Shown: one piece after another, positions 1 through 11,089 of the stretch
Layout: every line of letters begins with the position of its first letter
How positions within the stretch are numbered: position 1 is the first letter of the stretch
From: Alligator mississippiensis
Lineage: Eukaryota; Chordata; Crocodylia; Alligatoridae
Length of the DNA: 64,000 nt
Reading direction: 5' to 3'
Assembly: GCF_030867095.1 (NCBI RefSeq)
Contig: NC_081826.1
Coordinates: 41,270,001 to 41,334,000 of the forward strand
Made by a program: the position numbers and the translations under genes
The notes under the pieces: generated by a model
Told to the model about the DNA's origin: nothing
Database searches by the model: none
Seen by the model: only the letters and a program-made list of their open reading frames with translations

Positions 1-46
1 TCCAGCGTCTCAAGGTGTTCCTTCATGAGATCAGCATTGATATAAA
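1..46 (-). repeat. CR1 ORF2 fragment at window edge
   Basis: Read on the minus strand, these bases encode a peptide close to INADLMKEHLETLD. It matches the linker before the reverse-transcriptase domain in the other CR1 copies here (about 8960-9000 plus strand and 24310-24360 minus strand). The fragment is cut by the start of the window, so its true extent is unknown. It is too short to say more than CR1-derived. Confidence 0.6.
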
Positions 47-1072
47 TATAAAGGGAAGATATCCTCTCTAAAACAGGAGCTTTGGAAAGAGATTTGTGAC
101 TTTTTGGATATTTTGGAGGTGAAGATGGGAGAAAATCTATATAAACATACATTTATGCAGAACATGATAGCTGTGTTTGATTTGAAACAAATCTTGCCTC
201 ATATTAATATGGAGAGAAGAGGAAATATTTGTGGGAAGGGTGTTCCCCCCGCTGGTGGGAGGAGATAACATACTGTAAACATCTAGGCCAACAGAGGAGT
301 CTACATAGCAGGTATCTTTTTTCCCATTTGCCTGGTGACCTAGACCAGTGTTAGTTTCAAACACCAGTACTTACTAGCAAGACACAACCACTTGGGATTG
401 TCTAAAGTTGGGGGCTGTCTTATGAATGGAGGAAACGCTGAAATGACGAGGCTTTTTTTTTTTTTTTTTTTGCACAAATGAAGTACTAAAAGGAAAGAGT
501 AATGCCCTAAGCAAATGTTTTCTATTCAGGGCCTGTTTACATTTGAGAAACTGTGGAACAGCCGCATCATTTCTCAGGGAAAAAAATCAAAACATAATTA
601 AATACATCTCTTAGCCTTGGCATTCCTGGCCTATTTTGTGACTTTAATAATGTTTAACTTCCCTTCACTGTGGCTTCTTGTGTCCAGCACATTCCTGAAA
701 TAAATGTTTTCTTAGAGCTGCTGCTTTCCTGGCTCTCACTGCATGATTCCTTGGCAGGGAGCAACAAGCACCTGTTTGAGAAACAAGCCTCACCTATTTT
801 TCAAAGCATTTTATTCTGGGACACAAAAATTATCTCTTTTTTCCCCCTCTGTCTACAAAGCCCATAGCATATGGCTAGGGAAATGATCTGGTGCAAGCTG
901 AGCAAAAAATATCTTGTAGAGTGGTGTTCAGTGGCCACAGCTTTGAGGAGAGAATACATTGTTTATTTTTGTACTCATTTGCTGTTTTGAATCTCCCTGT
1001 GTGGTCTCCAGTGCAGTGATTTGTCTCCTGTCGTGACTTTTTGAATGTCACGTCAGATGTCTGTAGACTCAA
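47..1072. other. AT-rich intergenic sequence, no gene seen
   Basis: Reading frames here are short, contain no recognisable domain and lack codon structure. The only simple feature is a T-tract of about 20 bases near 451-470. I see no RNA gene or recognisable repeat. Confidence 0.5.
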
Positions 1073-1073
1073 G

Positions 1074-1161
1074 AGGTCAAATCCTGCAGTCCTTACTCAG
1101 TCAAAATTCTTATTGATTTCAAAGGGAAATTTGATTAGGTTGGGTCTTTAGGATTTGACCT
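1074..1161. repeat. Imperfect palindromic MITE-like repeat
   Basis: The left end reads ggtcaaatcctgcag and the right end reads taggatttgacct, which are inverted matches. The centre around attgatttcaaagggaaat is also partly self-complementary. Short palindromes of this type, with a ggtcaaatcctgcagtcc end and an 'attgatttcaa' centre, are common in turtle and crocodile genomes. They are probably remnants of small non-autonomous DNA transposons. Several mismatches indicate age. The family assignment is by recognition only. Confidence 0.5.
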
Positions 1162-1579
1162 ATCTAATTCTGTGTAAATTAAGGGGGAAAATGACTGAAA
1201 TCAATTGATTTGACTTCTCTTATTCCATATCTGTCAGGCACTCCTAACATGCAGGCATCATACAATATGTATCAACACTAATATAAATCCAGTAACAGGG
1301 CAGAGCACTAGCAGCAGGTTAGAATTTAACTGCTCTTCAAAAACTGGGCCTGGAAGCCCTGACACCATGAATGAGTCACCATCTCTCATGTCAGCGTGAT
1401 GGACGCTAAATTGGTTAAATCAATACATCTTTGTATCCTAGCTCACTTCCAGTTTAAGATACCATTAAATAGACAGCACCTTTATGACAACCCCCTCCTT
1501 GTATCTGCATGTAAGTTGCACACAGCTTCTGTCAACAGTACTATTGTAAATTTGAAAGACATATGGGAAAACAGGAAAT

Positions 1580-1960
1580 AACACTGAAAGGGACCTTGCT
1601 TCATTGAGCCCAATCTCTTGTTGTCAAAAGCAACCACGTCCAATAATTCTGTTCATAAACTTATCAAACTCCATCTAAAAACATATGGCATGAAACAGCT
1701 CTGCATAGCTCTTTTTTCTTACCTCTAAGAAAGCTGTATCATAAAAGGAACACTGATATCACACCTATACAATATTTTTTAAACCTGTTGGATAAATTGC
1801 GTGGGGGTTCCTTCAGACAATCAGCTTTTCTATTCACACATTCTGAAATGCACTTTCATCCCTGCAGTCAATAACACCAAAAGCTCTAGTGAATAAATGA
1901 TTCACATTCAGGTTCTCCATGGAATATATTGCTCTTGTAAAAGAGCACATACTGTATAAG
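1580..1960 (-). repeat. Old CR1/L3-like 3' end relic
   Basis: The plus strand contains the antisense of a CR1-type 3' region: 'aacactgaaagggacctt', then a segment resembling 'cttatcaaactccatctaaaaa'. That order is typical of antisense CR1/L3 3' ends. The sequence is strongly diverged and no open frame is visible. The right boundary is arbitrary, and a chance resemblance cannot be excluded. Confidence 0.4.
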
Positions 1961-1961
1961 T

Positions 1962-2284
1962 CCCAGGAAATGAAACAATTCTATAGATTGCTCAGCAATG
2001 AATCTATACCAGTATCTTGCATGCAAATGGCTTACTTACACTTGCATCTTTTTGCTACCAGAGGTGGTCAAAGAGTCATTCTCAACCACTGTTGTAAAGG
2101 AATTTGTATCTTTAAAAAAGGAAAAAGACTGCAATTAAAAATCTACTGGTTGAATAAGACAGCCCTTATCTGCACTCCAGAAATTTCCAAGGAAATATGC
2201 TGCTTCTTTTATTGGGCAGAGTCCACAATAAAAAATGATCATGTACACAATTGCTTAAAATTTCCAGGTCCCATAACACATCAT
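1962..2284. other. Unassigned sequence with a chance open frame
   Basis: A 141-codon open frame runs from 1919 to 2344 on the plus strand, but its product has no recognisable motif, signal peptide or membrane segment. Its last part runs into a MIR-type SINE. I treat it as non-coding. Confidence 0.4.
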
Positions 2285-2440
2285 TCTTATCACTTATGCA
2301 ATGCTTTTCATCTTCAAAGCACTCCACAAGCATCATCTAATTAATCCTTACTACATCCCTGTGAGGTTAAGTAACTTCCTGAAGGTCAAACACTGAGTAA
2401 GTTCTCAGAGCTAGAATTGCATCTCAGGAGATTTTCTCTC
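2285..2440 (+). repeat. MIR-type SINE, core and 3' part
   Basis: The stretch 'cttttcatcttcaaagcact', followed by 'taattaatccttactacatc' and then 'gaggttaagtaacttcctga', follows the order of an amniote MIR core-SINE. The tRNA-like head and the middle (gapped) part are missing. It ends in 'cagagctagaattgcatctc', which matches the usual MIR ending. It is old and non-functional. Confidence 0.6.
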
Positions 2441-2742
2441 AGTTCTTTACTTTGACCGGGCCTTTCCCATAAGCAAGTTCACCATACTCTAAAAGAAAAT
2501 GCAGAAATATGACAAACATTCTTTTCAGGAAAAAAAGGTTGGCGCATGTAAAGGTATTTATAGCATGATTTCCACCCCCTTCCCTCCAATTTATAACCTT
2601 CCTTTGTATTCTAAAAACAGTGACATAACCACAATTGGAAAAAATGCAAGAGCCAGCCTGCTTGCTTTGTGTTGGCAGCCTGCCAGCCACAAACCCTGCA
2701 CTTTCTTTTGTAGCTTCTTCTCTGCCCTCCCAATTAAATCAC

Positions 2743-4201
2743 CAGGGATCCTGGTTTTCCCTGATAAAAAATTGCAAATTCTCTGATAAAAAATTGCAAA
2801 TTCTCTGATAAAAACCCCAAAATCTGTGACTAAAATGAAAGGCCACTATATATACAGGTGTCAGAGGAACACAATGTTTTCTTGATATATTTACAATTTT
2901 AAAGCAATTTGGAAGCCTACCAGTGCCTCAGTGACTATAATACAATAAATTCTAAATACCAATGCATTTTGGCATTTGATTTTTGTTTTTTTGTTATAGA
3001 AAATCAGAGTTTCCCCTGCCCCCTTAGCTCACAGAACGCAGGCTCAGGCCCCTCAATCCCAAGCCACAGCCCCCCAGCCCTGCTGCTGCCCCTCACTCAC
3101 CACCCCCAGCCCCCTGCCCCCCACTGCCCAGCCCTGCCAGAGCAGGGGCCTATGGGCCAGGGATCTGGGTCCACGGCCCCCTGCCTCCCACAGCAGCGCC
3201 CAAGGGAGTGTGGAGCCCAGCTCCTCCCCCCTGCTGCGGGCTTGGATGGGGCTGGCTGCCCCCCACTGCGCACACTCCCAGGGGGCCTGGGGGAGACCCA
3301 TGCCCCCAAGATTTGTGCTCACAGAGGATGCCAGCTGCCTGCTGTGGGCTTGGGCTCTTCGCCCTTCTGCCCTCACCCAGGGCCTCCACAGCCCAGTGGG
3401 TGTGCGCTGGTGCGACAGGGCAAAGCGGGACTGCACAAGGAAGCTTCTTGCCGCTGTGAGCTCCACGCTGCCCTGGCAAGGCGTCCCCCACCCATGTGGC
3501 AACAGCAGCGGCAGTGGTGCAGGGTTGTGTCTCTTGCTGCTGCTGTGCAGGCAGGGGGCGCATCGCCAGGGCAGCACAGAGCGTGCAGTGGCCAGGAGCT
3601 TCCCTGTGGTGCCCTGCTCTGCCGGATCACAACTGCTGGGCTGCAGAGGCCCCAGGGAAGGGCAGCAAGGCAGGGAGCCTGAGCCTGCAGCAGGCAGCCT
3701 ATGCCTATGCCTGCCTCACCCACAGATCTGGGGGGTGCGGGTCCCCCTTGCTCCCTCAGGAGTGCACATAGCCAGCCCCATGCCCAGCCCCTCAGACGAG
3801 CCACCCACGGTCTCATCCTGATCCCCACCAGGGCCCTGCAGTCACACATTCTGGCCCTGGGCCCCAAGACCAATGTACCCCCTGGCTGGGCAGCAGCCCC
3901 AGCCTCTGCCCCTGGCCCAGCCTTGCCCTGCCAAACTCACTCTCTTTCTTCCCATGGGTGCTTCAATTTTCCCCCTCCTCGACTTACCTGTGGGAGCTGC
4001 TCTCCTGGCTGCCTTGTGGCCACATGCATATACATGACCCCTTGCAGGCTGGAACTCTGGTAGCCTGCAGATAGGTCTTTGCAAAAGTGCAAAATCTATA
4101 GGTTTCTCCGTTAAAATGAAAAACCAAGTTTTCCTCAGGTAAGGGAGGAAATCCACTTTTTTCTCTATTTTTCCGGGGCAAACAGAAAACTCGCATCTCT
4201 G
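2743..4201. mobile_element. hAT-like non-autonomous element A, copy 1
   Basis: The element starts CAGGGATCCTGGTTTTC and ends in a decayed inverted copy (cagaaaactcgcatctctg). It is flanked by taaatcac (2735-2742) and caaatcat (4202-4209), an 8-bp target duplication with 6 of 8 matches. CAGGG...CCCTG ends with 8-bp duplications are a hAT trait. The left sub-terminal part has a ~22-bp unit (ttgcaaattctctgataaaa) repeated at about 2758-2815. The 3000-4060 interior is very GC-rich and full of overlapping open frames on both strands, which I read as composition artefacts. A better preserved copy lies at 48086-49439. No transposase is recognisable. Confidence 0.75.
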
Positions 4202-4209
4202 CAAATCAT

Positions 4210-5386
4210 ACAGGTCTTCCTGTGTGCTCAAAATGGTGATCACACACCCTAGTTGCTACTCTAGTATGGTGATCCTCCAGTCCCCATACTGCTTCCACTG
4301 CCATGTTGTGCCCTCAGCTCCCAGCCAGGTGAGCCTCAGAAAAAAAAATATTTCACTGTCCAAATGCCTTTGTTGAGAACTGAGTATTGTGTAGGTTTTT
4401 ATGTTCTTACATTCTATGTTCCAGCTCTGTTTGATCACGCTAGGAATTCATTTAGAAAAGAAGTTCAGGATTGTTACAAATCTTAGCATGGCATTTTTAT
4501 ATCAGTACAAACGTCATCAGTGTTTTACACCATAGAATGGCACAAATGCATTTTTTTCAATGATCTAAAACAAAAACACACAGTTGCAATATGTAAACAA
4601 AACTTAAACAACACGTGCAGCTCAATTTAGAAGGCATAAACACTGTCAATTCCCAAGAGTCAATTCCCGTGAATTAAAACACATTGCAGAAGAGCATTAA
4701 TGGCACAAAGAACTTTGAGCATGTCCATAGAAGCCACAGACTGGAAATCTAGATACAAAAGGTTCTCTGCTCTGGCTCACACATGGCAGAGCAGGACTTC
4801 CTGGTTCCTAAAATATGGCTATGACCCTCTAGCCAGTCCAAATTCCAGAAGGTACAGTTTTGATGAGTAACAGCAATGCACTTACTTCTGGATTCCCCTT
4901 GACCTATGTAAATGCCTAGTTTCTTTGCTATTTCACAACATGATGCAGGGACCCCAAAAGTGGGGGCCTATAGAAGTGCCTCAGCAGAACCCTCTCACAA
5001 CCATTCCCCTCCATCATGCCCCTCTTATGTCATTAGTTTGAAGCCTGGCCTCATGGTTTGTGGCCTCTTGTTGATCTCAAGGTCTATGGCCCCACACAAC
5101 CCCCCTAATGTGCAATGCAGCACACCAGCATGATCCTCATAACAAACAGTTATCCAGCCACCTACTAGTAACAGACTTCCTAAGTTAGGGAGGTTCCCTG
5201 AACTATAGTTCCAAAGCCATGGGAAGAAAGGTTGAAAAAGTTGTACTATCTCCAGAGCGTCTCAAGACTAGGAAGAGGCTTTGGAGAGAGCATCCCAAAA
5301 TTAAAGGTAAAATGTTTATTATTGCTGGGGAAACAGAGCAGCAAAGAGTAACGTCTAATAATTCTAAATATATAAAGGGCTTAGCT

Positions 5387-5394
<8 letters not shown>
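4210..5394. other. Intergenic sequence, no gene seen
   Basis: This is mostly AT-rich sequence with only short open frames and no recognisable protein domain, RNA gene or transposon end. Confidence 0.45.

Positions 5395-5425
<31 letters not shown>
5395..5425. repeat. (TG)n microsatellite
   Basis: An uninterrupted TG dinucleotide tract of about 31 bases. It causes cysteine/valine-rich and threonine/histidine-rich runs in the overlapping frames, which are artefacts. Confidence 0.95.
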
Positions 5426-5426
<1 letters not shown>

Positions 5427-5649
5427 TGTCCACAAAAAACATGCACAGAGAACCCTACAGATATACAATGCACACAAGCATCGCCAAATGGACTGGCATA
5501 CACCACTGTATTTAAAATTTCTTCAGGGTATGCAGAGTATGCAAAACAACACTATATGGCAAAACTATACTAACAGTCCACCAGGACATGACTCCGAACA
5601 AATCCAACATGTGATGGCCTTTCCCCAAAGTCGATGTCATTCTCCTGTT

Positions 5650-7712
5650 TCATAGTTGGTAGGGTCAGAAGGGACCTGAGCAGATCAAGTCCGACCCCCT
5701 GCCTTTGGCAGGAAAGAATGCTGGGGTCAAATGACCCCGGCTAGGTGATTGGCTAGCCTCCTTTTGAAGACCCCCAGGGTAGGAGCCAGCACCAATTACC
5801 TTGGAAGTTGGTTCCAAATCCTAGCCGCCCTGACTGTGAAGTAGTGCCTCCTGATGTCTAGCCTGAATCTACTCTTCATCAACTTATGGCCGTTATTCCT
5901 CGTTACTCCTGGTAGTGCTTGGGGGAACAGGGACTCTCCCAAAGCTTGCTGGTCCCCCTTGGCAAGTTTATAGGCAGCCACCAGATCCCCCCTCAGCCTT
6001 CTTTTGTGGAGGCTGAACAGGTTCAGGTCCTGCAGTCTCTCCTCATAGGGCCTACCCTGCTGCCCCCTGATATTGTGAGTGGCCCTCCTCTGGACCCTCT
6101 TGATGTTGTCCACATCCCTCCTGAAATGTGGTGCCCAGAACCGGACACAGTACTCCAACTGCGGCCTGACCAATGTCATAGAGAGAGGGAGGATCACCTC
6201 CTTGGACCTGCTCGTGATGCATTCGTGGATGCATGACAAGGTGCGGTTAGCCTTCCTGACCACATTGGCAGCTCATGTTCATTTTGGAATCAATAATGAC
6301 TCCAAGATCCTTTTCTGCCTCTGTGCTAATGAGAAGTTCCCCAGCCTGTAGGTATGCTGCTGGTTCTTCCTCCCTAGGTGCAGTACCTTGCACTTGTCAG
6401 TATTGAAGCCCATCCTGTTCTCATCTGCCCGCCCCTGTAACCTGTCTAGATCTAGTTGCAGCCTGTCTCTTTCCTCCAGCATGCCCACTTCTCCCTACAT
6501 CTTAATGTCATCTGTGAACTTGAACAAGGTGCTTTTCACCCCCTCATCCAGGTCGCTGATGAAGATGCTGAACAGTGCAGGCATGAGGGCCGAGCCCTGG
6601 AGGACCCCACTGCCCACATCTCTCCAAGATGAAAAAGACCCGTCCACCACCACTCTTTGGGTGTGGCCCTCTAGCCAATTTGTGACCCATCTGACTGTGT
6701 AGGCATCAACGCTACAGTTGTTTAATTTTTTAATGAGAATGAGGTGAGAGACAGTGTCGAAGGCCTTCCTAAAGTCCAGAAAGACTACGTCCACTGCAAC
6801 ACCTGTGTCCAAGAATTTTGTGACCTGGTCGTAGAAGGCCACCAGGCTGGTCTGACAGGATCTGCCTTTAATGAACCCATGTTGGTTGCCCCTAAGCATA
6901 ATCTCCCCTGCTGGTCCCTCACAGATGTGCTCCTGGATAATTTTCTCAAAGAGTTTCCCCAGGACCGAGGTAAGACTAACAGGCCTATAGTTTCCTGGGT
7001 CCTCCTTCCTCCCTTTTTTGAAAATGGGAACCACATCGGCCCTTTTACAGTCCTCCAGCACCTCACCAGAGCACCATGTGTGCTCGTAAAGCTGTGCCAG
7101 GGGTCCCGCAATGACCTCTGCTAATTCCCTCAACACTCTGGGGTGGAGATCGTCAGGACCTGCTTTACATGTGTAGTCCCACCAGAAGTTCTCTGACTAG
7201 GTCCTCACTGACCCTGGGCCTGGCTATGCCTCCCCTGGGTCCATCAGGGATCCCAGTGTGGGGGATGCCCTGGTCCCTGCTCAAAAAGACGGAGGCAAAG
7301 AAATTTTAAAGAGGTTAGCTTTGTCATCTGGTATGACCACGAGATTTCCTAGTGTATCCTGCAGAGGCCATACGTTACCCGGTACCTTATTTTTACCTGC
7401 TATGTATTTAAAAAAGGACTTCTTGTTATCCTTGATCCAGGTCGCTAGTCCCAGTTTCATCTCTGCCTTAGCCTTTCTAACAGCCCCCCTACAGTCTTGA
7501 GTAATGGAGGTATAATCCTCCTTGGTGATGGCCCCTCCTTTCCATTGGGTGTACACCTCCTTTTTAGCTTTGAAACGTTCCTGGATGCTTTTGGTAATTC
7601 ATGGGGGCTTTTGAGTACTCTTGCCCCCTTTGATCTGCATTGGGATTGTCGTCCTTTGGGCTTGGAGTATCGTCTCCTTAAGGAACGACCACTCTTCCCG
7701 AACTAAGGCAGT
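5650..7712 (-). pseudogene. CR1 retrotransposon, outer copy: RT domain, C-terminus and 3' UTR
   Basis: The minus strand encodes the RT and C-terminal regions of a CR1 ORF2 in several pieces: about 7710-7281, 7136-6495, 6488-6279 and 6263-5796. Motifs include a [20 protein letters not shown] RT block, [14 protein letters not shown] and the catalytic box, which reads FTDD instead of FADD near 6508-6519. The C-terminal block has LEYCVRFWAPHF and FFTVRAARIWNQLP. A 3' UTR then runs to about 5650. Frameshifts and stops break the gene. The endonuclease part is displaced to 10558-11085 by a younger CR1 inserted between residues that are adjacent in CR1 proteins. Its 3' UTR differs from that of the inserted copy, so it is a different subfamily. 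Confidence 0.93.
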
Positions 7713-10456
7713 AATGCCAGGAGCTTGGGGAATAAGCAGGAGGAGCTCATCCTCCTGCTCAGTGCAAACAATTACGATGTCATAGGGATAACAGAGATCT
7801 GGTGGGACTCCACCCATGACTGGACCACCGGTATAGATGGCTATACCCTGTACAGGAGGGATCGTGTAGAGAAAAGGGGCGGGGTTGTAGCTCTCTATGT
7901 TAAGGAAAGCTACACGTCCCTGCAAGCCGATATTGGCAACCAGGGTGGACGACTGGAGACCCTCTGGGTTAAAATCCGTGGGGAACACGGCACAGGGGAC
8001 ACAATGGTGGGAGTCTATTACAGACCTCCCACTCAAAGTCCTGAGCTTGACCAGGAGTTTGCCCAGGAACTGGCTGAGGCAGCTTGCTCCAGGACCATGG
8101 TTGTCATGGGTGACTTCAATTACCCGGACATCTCATGGGAGGATCGCTCAGCAAAATCTGAGTGGTTGCAGAGCTTCCTCTAGTGCGTGGATGACCTCTA
8201 CCTGACTCAAGAAGTCTATGGGCCAACGAGAGGCAAAGCGCTGCTCGACCTGGTACTGGCTACTGGGGATGACCTAGTCGGCGACCTAGTGATCGATGGG
8301 AAGCTGGGTGACAGCGACCACGAGCTGATCACCTTCACCATCCGCCGAAAAGCTGGCAAGTCGGTCAGCAATACGCAAGTCCTTGACTTCAGGAAAACCG
8401 ACTTTGACAAGCTCAGGAGGCTTGTCAGTGAGGCCCTAAGGGACCGTGACCACAGGGAGAGGGGAGTTCAAGAAGAGTGGTTGCTCGTCAAGGGAGCGAT
8501 CCTCAATGCACAAACTAAGTCTATTCCATCTCGGAGGAAAGGCAGCAAGAGGGCACAGCAGCCCCCCTGGCTCTCCAGGGACCTAGCAGACCTCCTGAAG
8601 CTAAAACTAAAGGCCTACAAAGGATGGAGGATGGGAGTCACCTCCAAGGAGGATTATTTTGCACTGGTCCAGTCCTGTAGGGAGCAGACCAGGAAAGCCA
8701 AGGCTGCAACTGAACTCCAGCTAGCTTTGAGCATCAAGGACAATAAAAAGTCCTTTTTCAGATATGTGGGGAGCCAGAGGAAAAGCAGGGGCAACATTGG
8801 ACCCCTGCTGAACCAGATGGGGCAACTGACAACTGACGCCCAGGAAAAAGTCAACCTATTAAATAGGTACTTTGCGTCAGTCTTTCATCAGCCCCATGGG
8901 ACGCCCAAGCCCGCTACAGGGCTGGGAAGTCTGGGTGAGGGTGATCCCCTGCCCTCCATTAATGCTGAGTTTCTGAAGGAACATCTTGAGAAGCTGGATA
9001 CCTTCAAGTCAGCCGGCCCTGACAATCTTCACCCCAGGGTACTCCAGGAGCTGGCGAGCATCATAGCCCAGCCTCTAGCATGGATCTTTGAAAACTCTTG
9101 GCGCTCTGGTGTAGTGCCCGAAGACTGTAAGAAGGCCAATGTGGTGCCTATCTTCAAGAAAGGGAGGAAAGTGGATCTGGCTAACTATAGGCCCATTATC
9201 CTGACTTCTATCCTGGGGAAGATCTTAGAAAAGTTTATTAAAGAGGCCATCCTAAATGGACTGGCCGACGTCAACATCTTAAAGCATAGCCAGCACGGGT
9301 TTGTTGCGGGTAGGTCTTGCTTGACCAATCTCATTTCCTTCTACAACCAGGTGACCTATCACCTGGACAAGGGAGAAGAGATTGATGTCATATATCTTGA
9401 CTTCAAAAAAGCCTTCGATCTGGTTTCCCATGATCACCTCTTGGAGAAACTGGCCAATTGTCGCCTTGGGTCCTCCACGATCCACTGGCTGGAAAATTGG
9501 CTCCAGGGTCGGACCCAGAGGGTAGTAATTGATGGAAGTCACTCATCATGGTGTCCTGTGACCAGTGGGGTCCCCCAAGGCTCTGCCCTTGGACCCATAC
9601 TGTTCAACATCTTCATTAATGATGTGGACACTGGAGTCAGAAGCGGACTGGCCACGTTTGCCGATGACACCAAACTTTGGGGCAAAGCATCCACACCAGA
9701 AGACAGGCGGGTGATCCAGGCTGACCTGGACAGGCTCAGCAAATGGGCGGACGAGAATCTGATGGTGTTCAACGCTGATAAATGCAAGGTTCTCCACCTT
9801 GGGAAAAAAAACCCGCAGCATCCTTATAGGCTCGGCAGTGCTATGTTGGCTAGCACTATGCAAGAAAGAGACTTGGGGGTCATCATTGACCACAAGATGA
9901 ACATGAGCCTGTAATGCGATGCGGCGGCTAGTAAAGCGACCAAAACGCTGGCTTGCATCCATAGATGCTTCTCAAGCAAATCCCGGGACGTCATTCTCCC
10001 CCGTACTCGGCCTTAGTGAGGCCGCTGGAGTACTGTGTCCAGTTTTGGGCTCCACAATTCAAAAAGGATGTGGAGAAGCTTGAGAGAGTCCAGAGAAGAG
10101 CCATGCGCATGAGCAGAGGTCAGGGAAGCAGACCCTACGATGACAGGCTGAGAGCCCTGGGGCTTTTTAGCCTGAAAAAGCGCAGGCTCAGGGGTGATCT
10201 GATGGCCACCTACAAGTTTATCAGGGGTGACCACCAGTATCTGGGGGAACGTTTGTTCACCAGAGCGCCCCAAGGGATGACGAGTTCGAATGGTCACAAA
10301 CTACTTCAAGATCGTTTCAGGCTGGACATAAGGAAGAATTTCTTTACTGTCCGAGCTCCCAAGGTCTGGAACAGCCTGCCACCGGAGGTGGTTCAAGCGC
10401 CTTCATTGAACACCTTCAAGATGAAACTGGATGCTTATCTTGCTGGGATCCTATGA
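7713..10456 (+). pseudogene. CR1 ORF2 protein (endonuclease-reverse transcriptase), nearly intact
   Basis: The product would nick target DNA and reverse-transcribe the CR1 RNA at the nick. In the endonuclease part I see GDFNYPDISWE (8109-8141) and the catalytic DSDH (8310-8321). The RT part has [34 protein letters not shown] and an intact FADD box (9657-9668). The C-terminus has LEYCVQFWAPQF and FFTVRAPKVWNSLPPE, ending at a stop at 10454-10456. Three lesions break it: an in-frame TAG at 8181-8183, TAA at 9912-9914, and a 1-bp deletion near 9999-10001 that changes frame. The N-terminal endonuclease start and ORF1 are missing. Few lesions suggest a fairly recent insertion. Confidence 0.93.
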
Positions 10457-10557
10457 CCCCAGCTGACTTCCTGCCCTTTGGGCAGGGGGCTGGACTCGGT
10501 GATCTTCCGAGGTCCCTGCCAGCCCTAATGTCCATGAAATCTATGAAATCTATGAAA
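7713..10557 (+). mobile_element. CR1 retrotransposon, inner copy inserted in the outer CR1
   Basis: A 5'-truncated sense CR1. It begins inside the ORF2 endonuclease (NARSLGNKQEEL) and runs through the RT and C-terminal domains. A short 3' UTR contains 'agccctaatgtccatgaaat' and ends in a repeated atgaaatct motif at about 10533-10557, the usual CR1 3' signature. On both sides the sequence is the antisense outer CR1, and the two flanks join at neighbouring ORF2 positions. CR1 elements insert by target-primed reverse transcription and are usually 5' truncated, as here. No clear target duplication is visible, which is normal for CR1. Confidence 0.93.
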
Positions 10558-11085
10558 CTCCTGACTCACCTCCCCTCCAGGACCTCAGTGCTTCCCTGAC
10601 TAGTCTCCTTACCTCATTGAAATCCACCCTCCTGAATCTAGGGCTGTTGCGTTGCTGCAGGCCTTTAACACGCTGCGCTGGATGGTGAACTCCAGTAGGC
10701 AATGATCGCTATCCCCCAGGTGGTCGAGAACCCGCAGTCCACTCACCAGTTTGTCGCCCATGGCCAGGACCAGGTCCAACAAGGCATTTCCCCTGGTGGG
10801 ACTGTGCACCTCCTGGGTTAGATGGAGGTCCTGTAACTTAGCTAGAAACCTACGTGAGTGGTCAGACCTGGCTGACTGCTCTTCCCAGCAGATGTCTGGA
10901 TAGTTTAGGTCACCCATGATGACCACTCCCTTGACCTGACTGAGAATTCCCAGTTCAGCTCTTCCTGGGTGGGGAGCATCTCCTGGGCTGTCTAAAGACC
11001 CTGAAAACTCCAAACCAGCACCATTCAAGCACTGGCAAAGTGCTCTCCCTTGCCCTTGCAGCTGGTGTGCAGAACACAATATACA
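10558..11085 (-). pseudogene. CR1 outer copy, endonuclease part
   Basis: The minus strand encodes the endonuclease C-terminal half, with VVIMGDLNYPDICWEEQ near 10875-10925, LTQEVHSPTRGNALLDLVL and the catalytic DSDH box near 10700. It ends in a region matching 'ALRSWRGGESG', which continues across the inner insertion into 'ALVREEWSFLKE' at 7700. The upstream end at about 11085 is a 5' truncation against a Harbinger relic, suggesting that this CR1 landed in or beside that relic. Confidence 0.88.
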
Positions 11086-11089
11086 GTTA

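Noticed and set aside
1919-2344. 141-codon open frame
   Set aside because: No recognisable motif, and its end runs into a MIR-type SINE. Length is compatible with chance in AT-rich DNA.
2909-3873. Overlapping open frames of up to 257 codons on both strands
   Set aside because: They lie in the GC-rich core of a hAT-like element. They occur in all frames, have biased Pro/Ala/Gly/Cys composition and no domain, and the second element copy does not keep them.
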